From the NCBI GenBank assembly GCA_026214975.1, contig CM047806.1, positions 96,247,811 through 96,311,810 of the forward strand: a stretch of 64,000 bases of DNA. Reading direction: 5' to 3'. Under the pieces are notes generated by a model, which was given only the letters and a program-made list of their open reading frames with translations, searched no databases and was not told the origin of the DNA. Shown here one piece after another: positions 1 through 11,705 of this stretch; the stretch's first letter is position 1; every line of letters starts with the position of its first letter. Made by a program: the position numbers and the translations under genes. Source of the stretch: Gentiana macrophylla (lineage: Eukaryota; Streptophyta; Magnoliopsida; Gentianales; Gentianaceae).

Positions 1-14
1 ATCAGAGAATTAAC

Positions 15-1934
15 ATGAACGGGGCTGATGAAATGTCAAATGAGAATCTTGATGGCTTTGTTGTGAGAAACAAGATTGTTGATCCCTTGAATGCACCCCC
101 AACTGTGGTTAACGTGCAAAGAATTGAACATGAAGACTTTCGTTGTAGCCGCTTCAGAGTGATACTTTAGTGTGCATTCCCAAACATGAAGACTCGTGTG
201 AATGATCCGTTTAAATGCAAAAGTTTTTTGGTATTCAAACTTGTGAAGTTGGCTACGAAATACAACTTTGAATTCAAAACGCAAACTTCCAACAAAAGCA
301 TTTATTCAATTTTATGTGAAGCCGCCGGATGCAAATGGCGTTTGCGAGCCGCCAAACTTCAAGCACCTTCTGAGCAATTTGTAGTGGTAACGTATGCAAA
401 TAAGCATATCTGCCCACCTATTGCTCCTCGAAAAGACCATAGACATGCTACGCACAAGCTAATTGGCACATACTTTGCCAGAAGGTTTAAAGATGCCAAT
501 CGTATTAAGGCACCAAAGAACTTGATGCATGATTTCCAGCAAGAATTTGGATATAATGTAACTTATTGCAAGGCGTATAGGGCTAAGGGTTATGCAGAAG
601 GATTGATAAGGGGTAATCTAAACAAATGTTGGGGAGAATTACCCAAATATTGTTATAGGCTGAAGGCTAGAATCCCGGACACTGTATATCATGTTGAAAA
701 AAGTGATGGAAATGTTTTCAAATACTTTTTCATGGAACTTGGTCAAAGTATTGAGGGTTTTTATTTGGCGATGCGGAAATTCATTTCTATGGATGGCACG
801 CATTTGAAAACGCGTTATAAAGGGACCTTACTTGTGGCAACATGTCAAGATGCCAATCATCAAATATTTCCACTTGCTTGGGGTGTTGTTTCTTCTGAAA
901 GTATAGAGTCTTGGACATGGTTATTTGATAAGCTAAAACGCATCATTGGGGACACGAATGATCTTGCGATACTTTCTGATCATGCCAATAGTATTAAAAC
1001 ATCTTTCAAGGCGGTGTTTAAGAATGTGCACCATAGACATTGCATGTATCACATGCAAAAGAATTTGTGGATGAAATATCCGAGATGTGGTGTGGGAAAG
1101 CTCTTTCAGAAAGCTGCAGAGGCCTATACAGAAGCAGAATTCAAGTTGCATTTCAACACTTTATGTAGTAAATGTCTGAAAGCTAACGAATATTTGAAAG
1201 AAGCAGAATTCCCTATGTGGGCTAGAGCTAAATTTGAGGGATTTCGTTACAACATAATGACCACAAACCATGCCGAGTCTGTGAAAGCTAAGCTAAAGCG
1301 TGCATGAGAATTTTCAACTATTGGGTTGATTGAACATATCCGGGAGATGTTAGAGGATTGGTTTGCTAAAAGAAATGAATCAACTACAAATTGCCAAGAT
1401 GCTCTTACTCCCAAAATTGAAATCGAAGTGAACAAAATCTTCGAGTCAGCCAAACGATTTTTAGTTAATACACTTTCCTCAGATAAGTATGATGTTCGTG
1501 AAAAGGATGCTGATACTTCTTACATCGTTGAGTTGGATTTGAAGACGTGTACATGTAAAAAATTCCAGATGGATATGTATCCATGCGAGCATGCAGCTGC
1601 TGTGTTGAAGTACACAAGGAAGCAAGCCTCCAATTATTGCACTTGGTATTATAGCGTCAGTTGTTAGAGGCTAGCTTATTACAAATGTGTGTATCCACTT
1701 AAAAATGAAGATGAATGTGTGTATCCCGATGATGTGCTTAACGATGTGGTTTTGCCACCGAAGGTGCCAAAGAGACAAAGTGGACGGCCATCAAAAAAGA
1801 GGAAACGCTCAGCGGGGGACAGAAAAATGAAGTATGTTTGTGGCAAATGCGGTGTCAATGGTCATTACGCTTCCACTTGTAAGAGTTTTATTGGTGGAGA
1901 AATGCTCACCAACGATACTCCTGCTTTGCCATGA
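15..1934 (+). pseudogene. Mutator-like element (MULE/MuDR) transposase, interrupted by in-frame stops
   Basis: One reading frame runs from the ATG at 15 to the TGA at 1932-1934 but is broken by stops at 168-170 (TAG), 1305-1307 (TGA) and 1665-1667 (TAG). All parts remain in the same phase, so it decayed by point mutation. In order it encodes a MuDR-type N-terminal domain (about 195-350, with CKWRLRA), a MULE transposase core with SMDGTHLKT (Asp codon 792-794) and LSDHANSI (Asp codon 978-980) followed by CMYHMQKNL, a SWIM zinc finger (CTC...CEH, about 1551-1592), and a C-terminal zinc knuckle (CGKCGVNGHYASTC, about 1848-1890). This is the domain order of plant MuDR transposases, which cut and paste Mutator elements in the nucleus. 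No terminal inverted repeat was found; the left end lies outside the window. It is probably inactive. Confidence 0.9.
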
Positions 1935-2425
1935 TAAGGTATTGTATTTATTAATATTTAGAGTTCTTTTTTTATTCAATCATGTTACATTGCATTAAGC
2001 TTGTTACCTTTTTCTTTGACAATGTTACAAGAAGGCGTTGGGATACATATTGTGGCTGTTTAAGTATTAATGTTGATGAAGAGGATGAGACGTTTACATT
2101 TTGTGGCTATTTAAACATTGAGGATGATTGGTTGATGTGTAAGCTTCTAAGACGTAACTTATGTTGTATTTTGAATAATGGAAAGTGATGTGTTGATGTG
2201 TTTGTTTGTTATTGTATTTTGAATAATGGCAAATTATTTGTGTTGGTTGTTCTCCTTTGGTTGATTAGTTGATGTTTATATATGGAAGATGTAGATGATG
2301 TTGAATTTTGAATGATGCAAATTGATGTGTTGGTTGTTTTCATTTGTTTAATGTGAAAGGGAAGTTGTTCGAGTGTCACGAATGTGCTGTTTTGCGTTCA
2401 TTAAGGGTGTTGTATAACATTCACT
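1935..2425. other. AT-rich spacer without a supported gene
   Basis: This stretch follows the MULE transposase and contains only short ORFs without recognisable motifs. It may be the 3' part of the same element, but I see no terminal repeat that would prove it. Confidence 0.5.
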
Positions 2426-2540
2426 CTAGAAACAGGTTTAAACTTTTGTCGGACCTGGAAACAAGTTTAAGCTTGTGTAGCCCCAGGAAACAGGTTTAAG
2501 CTTGTGTAGCCCCAGAAAACAGGTTTAAACTTGTAAAACA
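2426..2540. repeat. Short imperfect tandem repeat (~31-35 bp unit)
   Basis: Four imperfect copies of a unit containing GAAACAGGTTTAAGCTTGTG, the middle ones followed by TAGCCCCAG, lie head to tail. Each has an internal palindromic AAGCTT or TTTAAA core. No coding potential is evident. Confidence 0.6.
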
Positions 2541-2675
2541 TTGATGTGTTGGTTGTTCTCCTTTTTTGATTAATGTGATTACCATTCAAATCCTTCAAAT
2601 AACCATTAGATAAGAAAATCAAATGAAATGTACAGAAATATACAGAGAAATAAATAATTCCAAGAACTTAAGTTT

Positions 2676-3412
2676 TTATTTCGTAAGATGAAATATGAAA
2701 TAAAAGGTTAGACAAGTAATAGTCAATAATACAAGTTTCTTTTGAGATGAATTGTTCCCTAGCCTAGTCTTCTCAAGTAGTGTCTCCAGGTGAGCAATCC
2801 TTTCTCTATCATGGAGTAACATTTGAACCAAGGAATCTGAATTGCGATCTCTCAGTAACTCAGTGACGTTGATCTCAACTTGTTCACTTTTTTTTGCATC
2901 ATTGTCTCGCATGCACTTTATCATTTCAATATCATTTTGAAGGACACCGATTGTGTATTCAAGTTTATCTATTTTCTTCATCAAGTTCACTGAGGTAACA
3001 TCTTCATGTGGCCCAGTAGATGAAGACACATCGCCATATGGCCCAGTAGATGAAGACACCTTGCCATATGGCCCAATAGATGAAGACACCTTTGCCATAT
3101 GGCCCAGTAGATGTAGACACCTTGTCTTTCCATATGAAATAGTCACATATGACTTCATCATCCTGCAAAATAAGAAATTCCAATTATTATACAGACACAT
3201 TATCCCTTGAAAGAAATGAAAAGTATAACCAAAATAATTAGTCATACCAAATTAATAAGGACAACCGTAGAAACGCCTCTCTCTGGTTAGCTGTGTGTTC
3301 TGAAGTCACCAATTTTGAACGAACGCCACATTTGCATAACAATGTACGCTCATGAAATGTCTCAGATTCATTTACTTTGCTAGAAGAATCGAAATCGAGA
3401 AGTACCCTTCAT
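2676..3412 (-). pseudogene. GRF-type zinc-finger protein with C-terminal coiled coil and membrane anchor, broken
   Basis: Reading leftwards from an ATG at 3412, one frame gives LLCKCGVRSKLVTS and an overlapping frame gives RRFYGCPY. Together they look like the CxCG...GRRFxGCP core of a GRF zinc finger. A plausible intron follows (GTATGAC at 3247, TTTTGCAG ending at 3163), and the next exon opens with DDEVICDYFIWKD, which resembles the end of the GRF domain. Then come four copies of a coding repeat of about 28 bp (VSSSTGPYGK-like), a coiled coil, and a hydrophobic C-terminus of about 18 residues (LVLLTITCLTFYFIF). Early frameshifts, a stop near the splice donor and one extra A in the first repeat copy break the frame. 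GRF proteins of this layout are common near plant transposons. Their function is not established. Confidence 0.55.
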
Positions 3413-3604
3413 ATTTTGCTTCAGGTTCGTTTCAGAGATTACAAGCACTATGAAAAGGAAAAAAACATTCTGCATAATTGAGTATTAATTGGTCTGTCTA
3501 TATCTCAAATAAATAACTAAACGTCCTTAACAAGTACTCCCGATTCACAAGAGTGCAATATATGAGTGAATTTGACTGCTTCTTCGTTTCAAAACAACAT
3601 AATT

Positions 3605-4115
3605 CATAAGAGCATAGTAACTCACCAAAATTAGCTCTGTTAAGTAATTGATGTCTCGGTTAATTCACCCCAATATATTAGAAATTAGCTCAAATTCACA
3701 AAAATGTAACAAAAGAGTTGCCTTAGAAAGCCCCTGGAAGAAAAACTGAAACAAAAAAGCAGAGTAACTCACCAAAATTAGCTCTGTTAAGGCATTGATT
3801 CTCTGGTAATTCACACAAATATGTTAGAAATTAGCTCAAATTCAAAAAAATGTAACAACATTCTGGAAAAACAAAAGAGTTACCTCGGAAAGCCCCTAGA
3901 ATAAAAGCTAAAACAAAATAGCAGAGTAACTCACCAAAATTAGCTCTGTTAAGGCATTGATGCTCTGTTAATTCACACAAATATGTTAGAAATTAGCTCA
4001 AATTCAAACAAATGTAACAACATTCTAGAAAAACAAAATAGTTACCTTGGGAAGCCCCTGGAAGAAAAGCTAAAATAAAAGAGCAGAGTAACTCACCAAA
4101 GTTAGCTCTGTTTGG
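3605..4115. repeat. Tandem repeat, ~147-162 bp unit, just over three copies
   Basis: The phrase ACTCACCAAAATTAGCTCTG recurs at 3620, 3767 and 3929, and with one change at 4091, so the spacings are 147, 162 and 162 bp. Each unit also contains AATTAGCTCAAATTCA and AAGCCCCTGGAAGAAAA. The stretch has no ORF of note. It lies beside the 5' end of the GRF-like pseudogene and could be part of its promoter or transposon context. Confidence 0.8.
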
Positions 4116-4529
4116 TTTCTTTAATAGAGATTTTCAAGGTTGAATGGTGGGAAGAACAAATGAGGGAAACACATCAATGAAAGGGGCAGGGGTGTACTTG
4201 GGTTAGGTTAGAGGAGTTAGCTGTGGGTGAAGAATTCGAATCAAATCAAATAAGGGAATTTCAAAATTTCAAAAGTTTGGACGATTCTTAGCGGGAAAGA
4301 AAAAATTTTGGTTACAACAATTGAGTGGGGAGCAGCTTAAGGGCGGGAATTGAAGATGATGGAGAGGGAGAGTAGGGTTCCGATCACATAATTAAAAAAA
4401 ATACAAAATAAAAAAAAATAGTCTAGTTACATCATTTGATTATTAATAAAAGTAGTTAATACATCTTCTTACTACTAAATAATAATTAATAATAATAATT
4501 AAAACAAAATTAAATGGACTTCTGATTCC
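4116..4529. other. Spacer, no gene seen
   Basis: Purine-rich, then AT-rich sequence lies between two tandem arrays. I see no ORF, RNA gene or defined repeat boundary. Confidence 0.5.
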
Positions 4530-7250
4530 ATTATGACTACTTATCGTGTGACATACTCACGTAAGACACCATAAACAGACTTATCGTGTGACACACTCAC
4601 GTAAGACACCATAAACGGACTTATTCTGTGACATACTCACGTAAGACACTATAAACGGACTTCCGTTTCTATTAGGACTACATATTGTGTGACATACTCA
4701 CGTTAGATACCATAAACGTACTTCCGACTCATTTAGAACTACTTACGTGTGACATACTCACGTATGATATCATAAACGTACTTCCGACTCGTTTACGAAC
4801 ACTTACGTGTGATATACCCACGTTAGATACCATAAACGTACTTCTGACTCATCTAGGACTACTTATGTATGACATACTCACGTAACACACCATAAACGGA
4901 CTTATTGTGTGACATACTCACGTAAGACACCATAAACAGACTTCCGATTCAATTAGGACTACTTTTCGTGTGACATACTCACGTTAGATACCAAAAACGT
5001 ACTTCCGAATCATTTAGAACTACTTACGTGTGACATACTAACGTATGAAACCATAAATGTACTTCGGACTCATTTACGAACACTTACGTGTGATATACCC
5101 ACGTTAGATACCATAAACCTACTTCCGACTCATCTAGGACTACTTATGTATGACATACTCACGTAACACACCTTAAACGGACTTATTGTGTGACATACTC
5201 ACGTAAGACACCATAAACGGACTTCCGATGCCATTAGGACTACCTATCGTGTGACATACTCATGTTAGCTACCATAAACGTACTTTCGACTCATTTAGAA
5301 CTACTTACGTGTGACATACTCACGTATGATACCATAAACGTACTTCCGACTCATTTACGAACACTTACATGTGATATACCCATGTTAGATATCATAAACA
5401 TACTTCCGACTCATCTAGTACAACATATGTATGACATACTCACGTAACACACCATAAACGGACTTATTGTGTGACATACTCACGTAAGACACCATAAACG
5501 GACTTCCGATTCAATTATGACTACTTATCGTGTGGCATACTCACGTTAGATACCATAAACGTACTTCCGACTCATTTAGAACTACTTACGTGTGACATAC
5601 TCACGTATGATACCATAAGCGTACTTCTGACTCGTTTACAACCACTTACGTGTGATATACCCACGTTAGATACCATAAACGTACTTCCGACTCATCTAGG
5701 ACTACTTCTGTATGACATACTCACGTAACACACCATAAACGGAATTATTGTGTGACATACTCACGTAAGACACCATAAACGGACTTCCGATTCCATTAGG
5801 ACTACTTACCGTGGGACATACTCACGTCAGATCCATAAACGTACTTCCGACTTATTTAGAACTACTTACGTGTGACATACTCACGTATGATACCATAAAC
5901 GTACTTCCGACTCGTTTACGACCAATTACGTGTGATATACCCACGTTAGATACCATAAACGTACTTCCGACTCATCTAGGACTACTTATGTATGACATAC
6001 TCACTTAACACACCATAAACGGACTTATTGTGAGACATACTCATGTAAGACACCATAAACAGACTTCCGATTCAATTAGGACTACTTATCGTGTGACATA
6101 CTCACGTTAGATACCATAAAGACATACTCACGTATGATACCATAAACGTACTTCGGACTCATTTACGAACACTTACGTGTGATATACCCACGTTAGATAC
6201 CATAAACGTACTTCTGACTCATCTAGGACTACTTATGTATGACATTCTCACGTAACACATCATAAACGGACTTATTGTGTGACATAAGACAACATAAACG
6301 GACTTCTGATGCCATTAGGATTACTTATCGTGTGACATACTCACGTTAGATACCGTAAATGTACTTCCGACTCATTTAGAACTACTTACGTGTGACATAC
6401 TCACGTATGACACCATAAACGTACTTCCGACTCGTTTACGAACACTTACGTGTGATATACACATGTTAGATACCATAAACGTACTTCCGACTCATCTAGT
6501 ACTACTTATGTATGACATACTCACGTAACTCACCATAAACGGACTTTCGATTACATTAGGACTACTTATCGTGAGTATGTGTGTGACATACTCACGTAAG
6601 ACACCATAAATGGACTTCCGATTCCATTAGGACTACTTATCATGTGACATACTCACGTTAGATACCATAAACGTACTTCCGACTCATTTAGAACTACTTA
6701 CGTGAGACATACTCACGTATGATACCATAAACGTACTTCCGACTCATTTACGACCACTTACGGATATACCCACGTTAGATACCATAAACGTACTTCCGAC
6801 TCATCTAGGACTACTTATGTATGACATACCCACGTTAGACACCATAAACGAACTTATTGTGTGACATACTCACGTAAGACAGCATGAACGGACTTCCGAT
6901 TCCATTAGGACTACTTATCGTGTGACATACTCACGTTAGATACCATATACGTACTTCCGACTCATTTAGAACTACTTACGTGTGACATACTCACGTATGA
7001 TATCATAAACGTACTTCCGACTCGTTTACGACCACTTACATGTGACATGCCCACGTTAGATACCATAAACGTACTTCCGACTCATCTAGGACTACTTATG
7101 TATGACATACTCACGTTAGGTAACATAAACGTACTTCCGACTCTTTTAGGACTACTTATGTGTGGCTTGTTCACGTTATATACCATAAACTGATTTCCGA
7201 CTTTCCGATTCAATTAGGTCCAATTACGTGTGACATAATCATGTAAGATA
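4530..7250. repeat. Large tandem array with ~281-bp higher-order period built from ~56-bp monomers
   Basis: Monomers of about 50-61 bp share the frame GACATACTCACGTNNGA, then CCATAAACGTACTTCCGACT, then a short variable tail. They are arranged in a higher-order pattern of about five monomer types. The marker CTTATTGTGTGACATACTCA occurs at 4901, 5182 and 5463, and in variant forms at 5744 and 6024, giving spacings of 280-281 bp. A later unit at 6271 is shortened by deletion, and the marker is missing once before 6853. Most monomers hold inverted arms ACGTG...CACGT around TGACATACT. Chance ORFs in the array follow the repeat period and are not genes. It resembles a young satellite or an expanded transposon-internal repeat. 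Confidence 0.9.
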
Positions 7251-8046
7251 TCTCTTATCCAGTTATTATATAAATATTAAGAAGAAGAAAAAAATTAAAA
7301 CAAATCGGCACCCCATGAATCCCAAACTGTACTACACTACTACTACTTCTACCGTCGCTTAATAATACACGGCAACTATGGCACAATCTTCAACAATTGA
7401 CCGACAATCCACTGCCCCCTGCCCAACTGATTCGGTCCTCCTTTATCCTCGCCGACAATCTTCTCTTTATTTTCTTTTGGAATGGAATATATTCCGTCTT
7501 TCTTTTGTATTTTTCTGTACATACATTTGATTGATATACAGACTATACAATCGATTGATTTGCTTTCCCTTCCTTTTCTTCTTCTTTATTTTCTATATTC
7601 TTATTATATTATAATTATTATAATATTACTGTTTCTCTTTATTTTCCTAGTGTTTTGTTTTCTTCTTCTTTTATTATAATTTTTTTCCACCTATCTACTT
7701 TTTATTTTATTGAAAAAACAACTTTTTTATTTATTCTATTACATAACATATGATTGACCTTGATAGTAGACTAACAACAACAGATAAAAAACGGAGTAAC
7801 CCTCGTTTGTATGATTTCCAAATTTATTAATCCTCTCATTTTCTTAATCCGTGTGAATACACCGATTATTTCCAACCTTTACTTGATTCATATAAATTAT
7901 CTGTGATACGCATATCCTGAAGATTCTTGACACAGGCTTAAACTTAGGTAATTAGGAAAAATTTTCAAACAAAATAAGATAAATAGATAGAATAAACATG
8001 AACATTGAAAAACATCATAATTCACACATCAACATAAAAAAAGGTT
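7251..8046. other. AT-rich spacer, no gene seen
   Basis: Pyrimidine-rich and AT-rich sequence. The 65-residue ORF at 7482-7679 is low-complexity Leu/Phe/Ile and I do not accept it. Confidence 0.5.
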
Positions 8047-8409
8047 TCAGACATGAACATTAAAAAAAACAAAGTAGTCCCTCAAACAACAACAAAGTTT
8101 CTTAAAATATTGCATATAATGGGGTATGTAGGCAATCTTTTTCAACGACGACTCGTTGCAAACCTGGACAACTTGATTGATCTTCCTCTTGTAGGTCTGC
8201 ATTGTCTCTTTCACATTTTCCAACTCACAATCTCTTGATTCTACCTCCTCAACCAGCTTCATGTTGATGATTTCGGTCTCATGCTAAATTTCCCATCTCT
8301 GTGATAGCATGTCTTGTCTTAGTTCCTCCAGTTGTTGCATGAATAAGATCCTCATATGTTGCCTCTCTTCCTCTAGTACTTTCATGAATTCATTCGTCTC
8401 TATGGCCAT
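8047..8409 (-). pseudogene. Small coiled-coil protein, split by one in-frame stop
   Basis: From the ATG at 8409 (MAIETNEF...) the frame gives a charged helical segment (VLEEERQHMRILFMQQLEEL) ending at a stop at 8284-8286. It then continues in the same phase through HETEIINMKLVEEVESRDCE to a second stop at 8047. Both halves have coiled-coil heptad character, so the ancestral product was probably one protein of about 120 residues. A TATA-like element (CCCTTTATATATG on this strand) lies about 75 bp upstream of the chosen ATG, which is why I prefer it over the earlier ATG at 8562. I do not recognise the family. It resembles the small coiled-coil ORF at 11459-11644 in size, orientation and promoter layout, but not clearly in sequence. 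Confidence 0.4.
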
Positions 8410-8480
8410 CCTTTTTCTTTGATTTACTTTCTGATTTAGATTGTTATTTACGGTAGTTATAATCTCTGTATTTATCTCAG

Positions 8481-8493
8481 CATATATAAAGGG
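8481..8493 (-). promoter_or_regulatory. TATA-box-like element upstream of the small coiled-coil ORF
   Basis: CCCTTTATATATG on the minus strand is followed after about 70 bp by an A-rich leader and the ATG at 8409. This is the normal distance for a plant TATA box plus a short leader. Confidence 0.35.
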
Positions 8494-9143
8494 TTGGGTT
8501 GAAGAATGAAGCGTTGCAAACTTGTAATTAAATGAATGCGACCCGTGCCTTTTCGAATGCAATTAAATAGTTATGAAACCTTCCCTATAATTAAGGAGAC
8601 CTAGGTAGTTGAAAACCATTTCGTATTCCCAAAGTTTGAAATAAAATCTAGAACCCCTTCGTATTCATAACCCTTCATAAAAAAAAATTGGTTGTTCAGG
8701 AAATTCGTATAATTAATTATTAATCAATCCATTCGAAACCCTTCGATTATATCACAACCCAATCAACTATGATTTTATTTGATTCTATCGTGATTATATA
8801 ATTTAACTATCGAATCTTTACTTATCCTATTATATCTATCAAATCATATATTGTATCGTGATTATTCGATTTATGTTTAACTTTATGGCCACGTTTTTAA
8901 ACGTGAATCTTATCACTATTTTTTTTAAATGTCAATTAAACGTGTCTAAACAATTGTATGGTTTTATCACAATTTTATATACGTTTTAAACATGATTCTG
9001 TAACAATTATAGGGTTTATATCCTGATAAGGTTTAAACTTGATAATCAACTCCCTAACCTAAGGAAGAAATGAAGTACAATTACATGAACAACCAGAATT
9101 CTCAATGTTGAAGATACTAACCGTGGGCTATTATTCCATCATC
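8494..9143. other. AT-rich spacer, no gene seen
   Basis: Sequence rich in AT and TTTAAACGTG-like words. No ORF with recognisable motifs and no terminal repeats were found. Confidence 0.5.
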
Positions 9144-9542
9144 CTACCTTTTGTTTGAATAACACACCTTAGTAGTTATGCCGACATTCTTTAAGGCAAG
9201 GATATCATCAACAAGCACTCTACCATCTTCATTCCTAGATCCACTAGAAATAGCCCTAACAGCAGAGAAAGAGTCAGATTCCATAACAACCTGGGAGACA
9301 CCATAGTCCTTAGAACTCCACAAAGCTTCTTTGATAGCCATCAATTCCCCTTGAAAGATGGAGTTTCTTCCCATGTAGCTCATGAATCCTCTAATCCATC
9401 TTCTAATACTGTCTCTGTAAACCCCACCAACAGCCACATTGCCCTCACCATTCTCGTCAAACTCCATGCAGCTGGTATGAACGTTAACCTTAATCCAACC
9501 CTCAACAAGAGGTTCCCAAGCAATCCAATGAGGCTCCTTCAC
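9144..9542 (-). pseudogene. LINE RNase H-like domain (RVT_3 type)
   Basis: A 132-residue ORF reads GWIKVNVHTSC, GGVYRDSIRRWIRGF, FQGELMAIKEAL and VVMESDSFSAV. These are the usual blocks of the RNase H domain at the C-terminus of plant LINE ORF2, including the acidic E and D positions. The first catalytic Asp appears altered (NVHTS where NVDGS is usual). It lacks its upstream reverse transcriptase and is a relic. Confidence 0.75.
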
Positions 9543-9667
9543 AATAAGTTAACACTTATTAGAACAACCAATGTCAATATATCCTTAAGAACAACCAAAA
9601 GAAAATGGATTTTAAAGAAGACAGTACTTAAATCAACAATTTTAAGTGAATTAGATAATGTTCAAAT

Positions 9668-10144
9668 TTAATCAGAATGGACTTTAAGGAGACGAGTCAC
9701 CTCATATTGATGAAACAAGAGTATACATTCTACATTAGGCATAAAACTACCAATCCTCCAAGTAAAGGCTGGTCCAGAGTAGCCCAAATCAATCAAGCTA
9801 TAATTGCTATCATTGGAATGGAAGTTAGCAATCCTAGAAAGATTATTCCAAAGATCAGCTTGTTCGTCTTTCTCAGAGATGTGTGCATGAATAACATTAG
9901 GATATGCTACATAACAGTTAATATCCAGCAAATCCGAATTCCAAATGATCCAAATATCTCCAGAAGGAGATTGTATGCAACCTGTAAAACCAATCTAGGC
10001 AATGACTTTAAGGGCTTTCTCGGCCTTGACTTTGGTTTCAAAAAGGACTACCACTTCAGGTCTGTGATTAACAAGCAGCTCTTTGATGTGTCTCCTAAAT
10101 TCTTTAGAGCCAACACCTCTACAATTCCAAATAAGAATCTTCAT
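9668..10144 (-). pseudogene. LINE ORF2 apurinic/apyrimidinic-type endonuclease, partial and frameshifted
   Basis: From the ATG at 10144 the frame gives MKILIWNCRGVGSKEFRRHI and EVVVLFETKV, the first blocks of an L1-type endonuclease that nicks target DNA. After a stop at 9995 a second frame (9668-9931) gives NLSRIANFHSNDSNYSLIDL followed by GYSGPAFTWR, the C-terminal endonuclease block. The coding sequence then ends and AT-rich sequence leads to the RNase H fragment. Confidence 0.75.
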
Positions 10145-10273
10145 GATACCAGTGTGAAGAGAGGGGATCTTCTCAAAAGAATAAAAATTACTATGAATCA
10201 TTTTTTCCAAGATTTCCAACTTGGGATCCTTCAGGCCTATTGACGATAGACTAACATTCCATATATGCATCAT

Positions 10274-11458
10274 CTACTTCCATTCTATGGCTATTGAGCA
10301 GTCCTTCACCATGTGTACATATTCCAACATCACACAAGACTCCACCTCCCCAACAAGACGTATATCTGAGTTTAGTTTGCTCTTGTGCCATTAAATTCTC
10401 GGCATTAATTCTATTCAATAAGGATGTCTGGACAATTTTTATTAAAACTCCCTCGTTGCTTTGTTTGAAGTTTAGAAGTGACTTGTCCCCACTCTTGCTA
10501 TTGAAAAATGTTAATAAATGATTCTTGTTGGCGTGTTAGCAGCTGGAAAATTCCTGGCCTAGCTAGAAAAGCAAACCTAAAAGGCAACCCTATATTATTA
10601 TAATAAGAAAAATTACTGAATAGGAAAAAAGATTCCTTGTTGTTTTTATTTTATTACCCGTGTTATGTGGGTATTTTAGGAATGGAAAATGATTAATACA
10701 CTGAAATTATCCACGCAAATGCACCGAAAGTGTTATATGTATGGACCATGTTTTACTGTTTTTTTTTAAGATGGGGAATGAAATATGTGGCCAGGAGAAA
10801 TTTTCGGTACTAATTTATGTGCATTTTTATGTACCTTAATCATCTTCCGGTAGGAATTTGATGAAGAACCTTTTGGTCAAAATTAATTAGCTATGCAATG
10901 ATCTCATTTTTCCTTCAGTTTTGTTATGAATTGCAAACCCCCTCGTTTTTCTGCTACCTTTTATTAATTTCAAACCCACTCGATTCTTCTTCCGATTTTG
11001 ATTCATCGCAAATCCAGTCATTTGTTATTTTACTTTTTTAATTAATTGCAAACCCTAAAAATTACCGCTATTTGCATGCAACAACTACATCTCGTGGACG
11101 AGTAACTACGCATATAATATCATTCAAACAAGCAATCAAAACGGATCGATAATATTATAAATAATTTCAAGTTCATAACAAAATTTTACAACATAATATT
11201 ATTAAAAAAAATACAAATTTGTAGATAAAGTGGGATTTGGATGGGGGTGGGATTTGATCACATGCTATGGTCCGAGAACTCTATAACATGCTCTCTCATT
11301 GGGAGAGTTTGTGGTTGAACCCCAACTCCAATTGGGGCCAAAGAAACATTATTGTTCCCCGGCCATGGCATCATGCGATAGTGCACGAATGCACATGCAC
11401 ATCGCACTGCAATTTTGTAAGCGTCATTGCACAGTCGTATCAGATCGTTGATTTTCTT
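10274..11458. other. Spacer, no supported gene
   Basis: The first 250 bp may be 5' sequence of the LINE relic. The rest is AT-rich. A GGTTGAACCCC phrase near 11312 and a GATCAAATCCC phrase (minus strand) near 11255 look faintly like Pol III B boxes, but I found no matching A box or target-site duplication. Confidence 0.4.
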
Positions 11459-11644
11459 TTAGACTGTTTTGATTTTGTCATTGATATACGCCACTTCAAT
11501 ATACATGGAATCCGTCTCCTGTGTCATCCATATTTTCAGTTGATCAATTTCATAATGGCATTCATGTCTTCGGGCGTCCAATTTTTTTTCCAATTCTTCA
11601 ACCTGGTTTCTTAAATCTGCAATCTCGTTAGTATGTTTATCCAT
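11459..11644 (-). CDS. Small coiled-coil protein of unknown family (61 aa)
   Basis: The ORF starts MDKHTNEIADLRNQVEELEK and is almost entirely predicted helix with leucine/valine heptads and many charged residues. It has no signal peptide or membrane segment. A clear TATA-like element (CCTATAAATAG on this strand) lies about 65 bp upstream of the ATG, followed by an A-rich leader. This promoter-leader arrangement is the main reason to take such a short ORF seriously. I do not recognise a family. It could equally be a truncated copy of a longer coiled-coil protein. Confidence 0.35.
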   Translation of the reverse strand: MDKHTNEIADLRNQVEELEKKLDARRHECHYEIDQLKIWMTQETDSMYIEVAYINDKIKTV

Positions 11645-11705
11645 TTTCTTCTTCTACTTTTCTGTTTTTATTTGTAATATGAATTGTACACTTGTGGTTA
11701 TACTA

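Larger units (their letters stand above)
9144..10144 (-). mobile_element. LINE (L1-like) remnant with internal deletion
   Basis: On the minus strand the 5' part encodes the start of an APE-type endonuclease and the 3' part a LINE RNase H domain. Only about 1 kb separates the two ends, whereas the intact ORF2 of plant L1 elements is several kb. The reverse transcriptase and zinc-binding region are therefore missing. No poly(A) tail or target-site duplication was found. Confidence 0.75.

Noticed and set aside
4685..6008. Repeated ORFs (CDILTYDTINVLPTHL-like peptides) in the 4.5-7.25 kb array
   Set aside because: They follow the tandem period, are short, change frame with every indel and have no start context. 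They are by-products of the repeat.
4530..7250. Superficial resemblance of the array to a CRISPR array
   Set aside because: Monomers are contiguous variants of one another without unique spacers, there are no cas genes, and the genome is a plant nuclear genome.
11225..11400. Possible SINE with GATCAAATCCC as B box (minus strand)
   Set aside because: No convincing A box, tail or target-site duplication was found.
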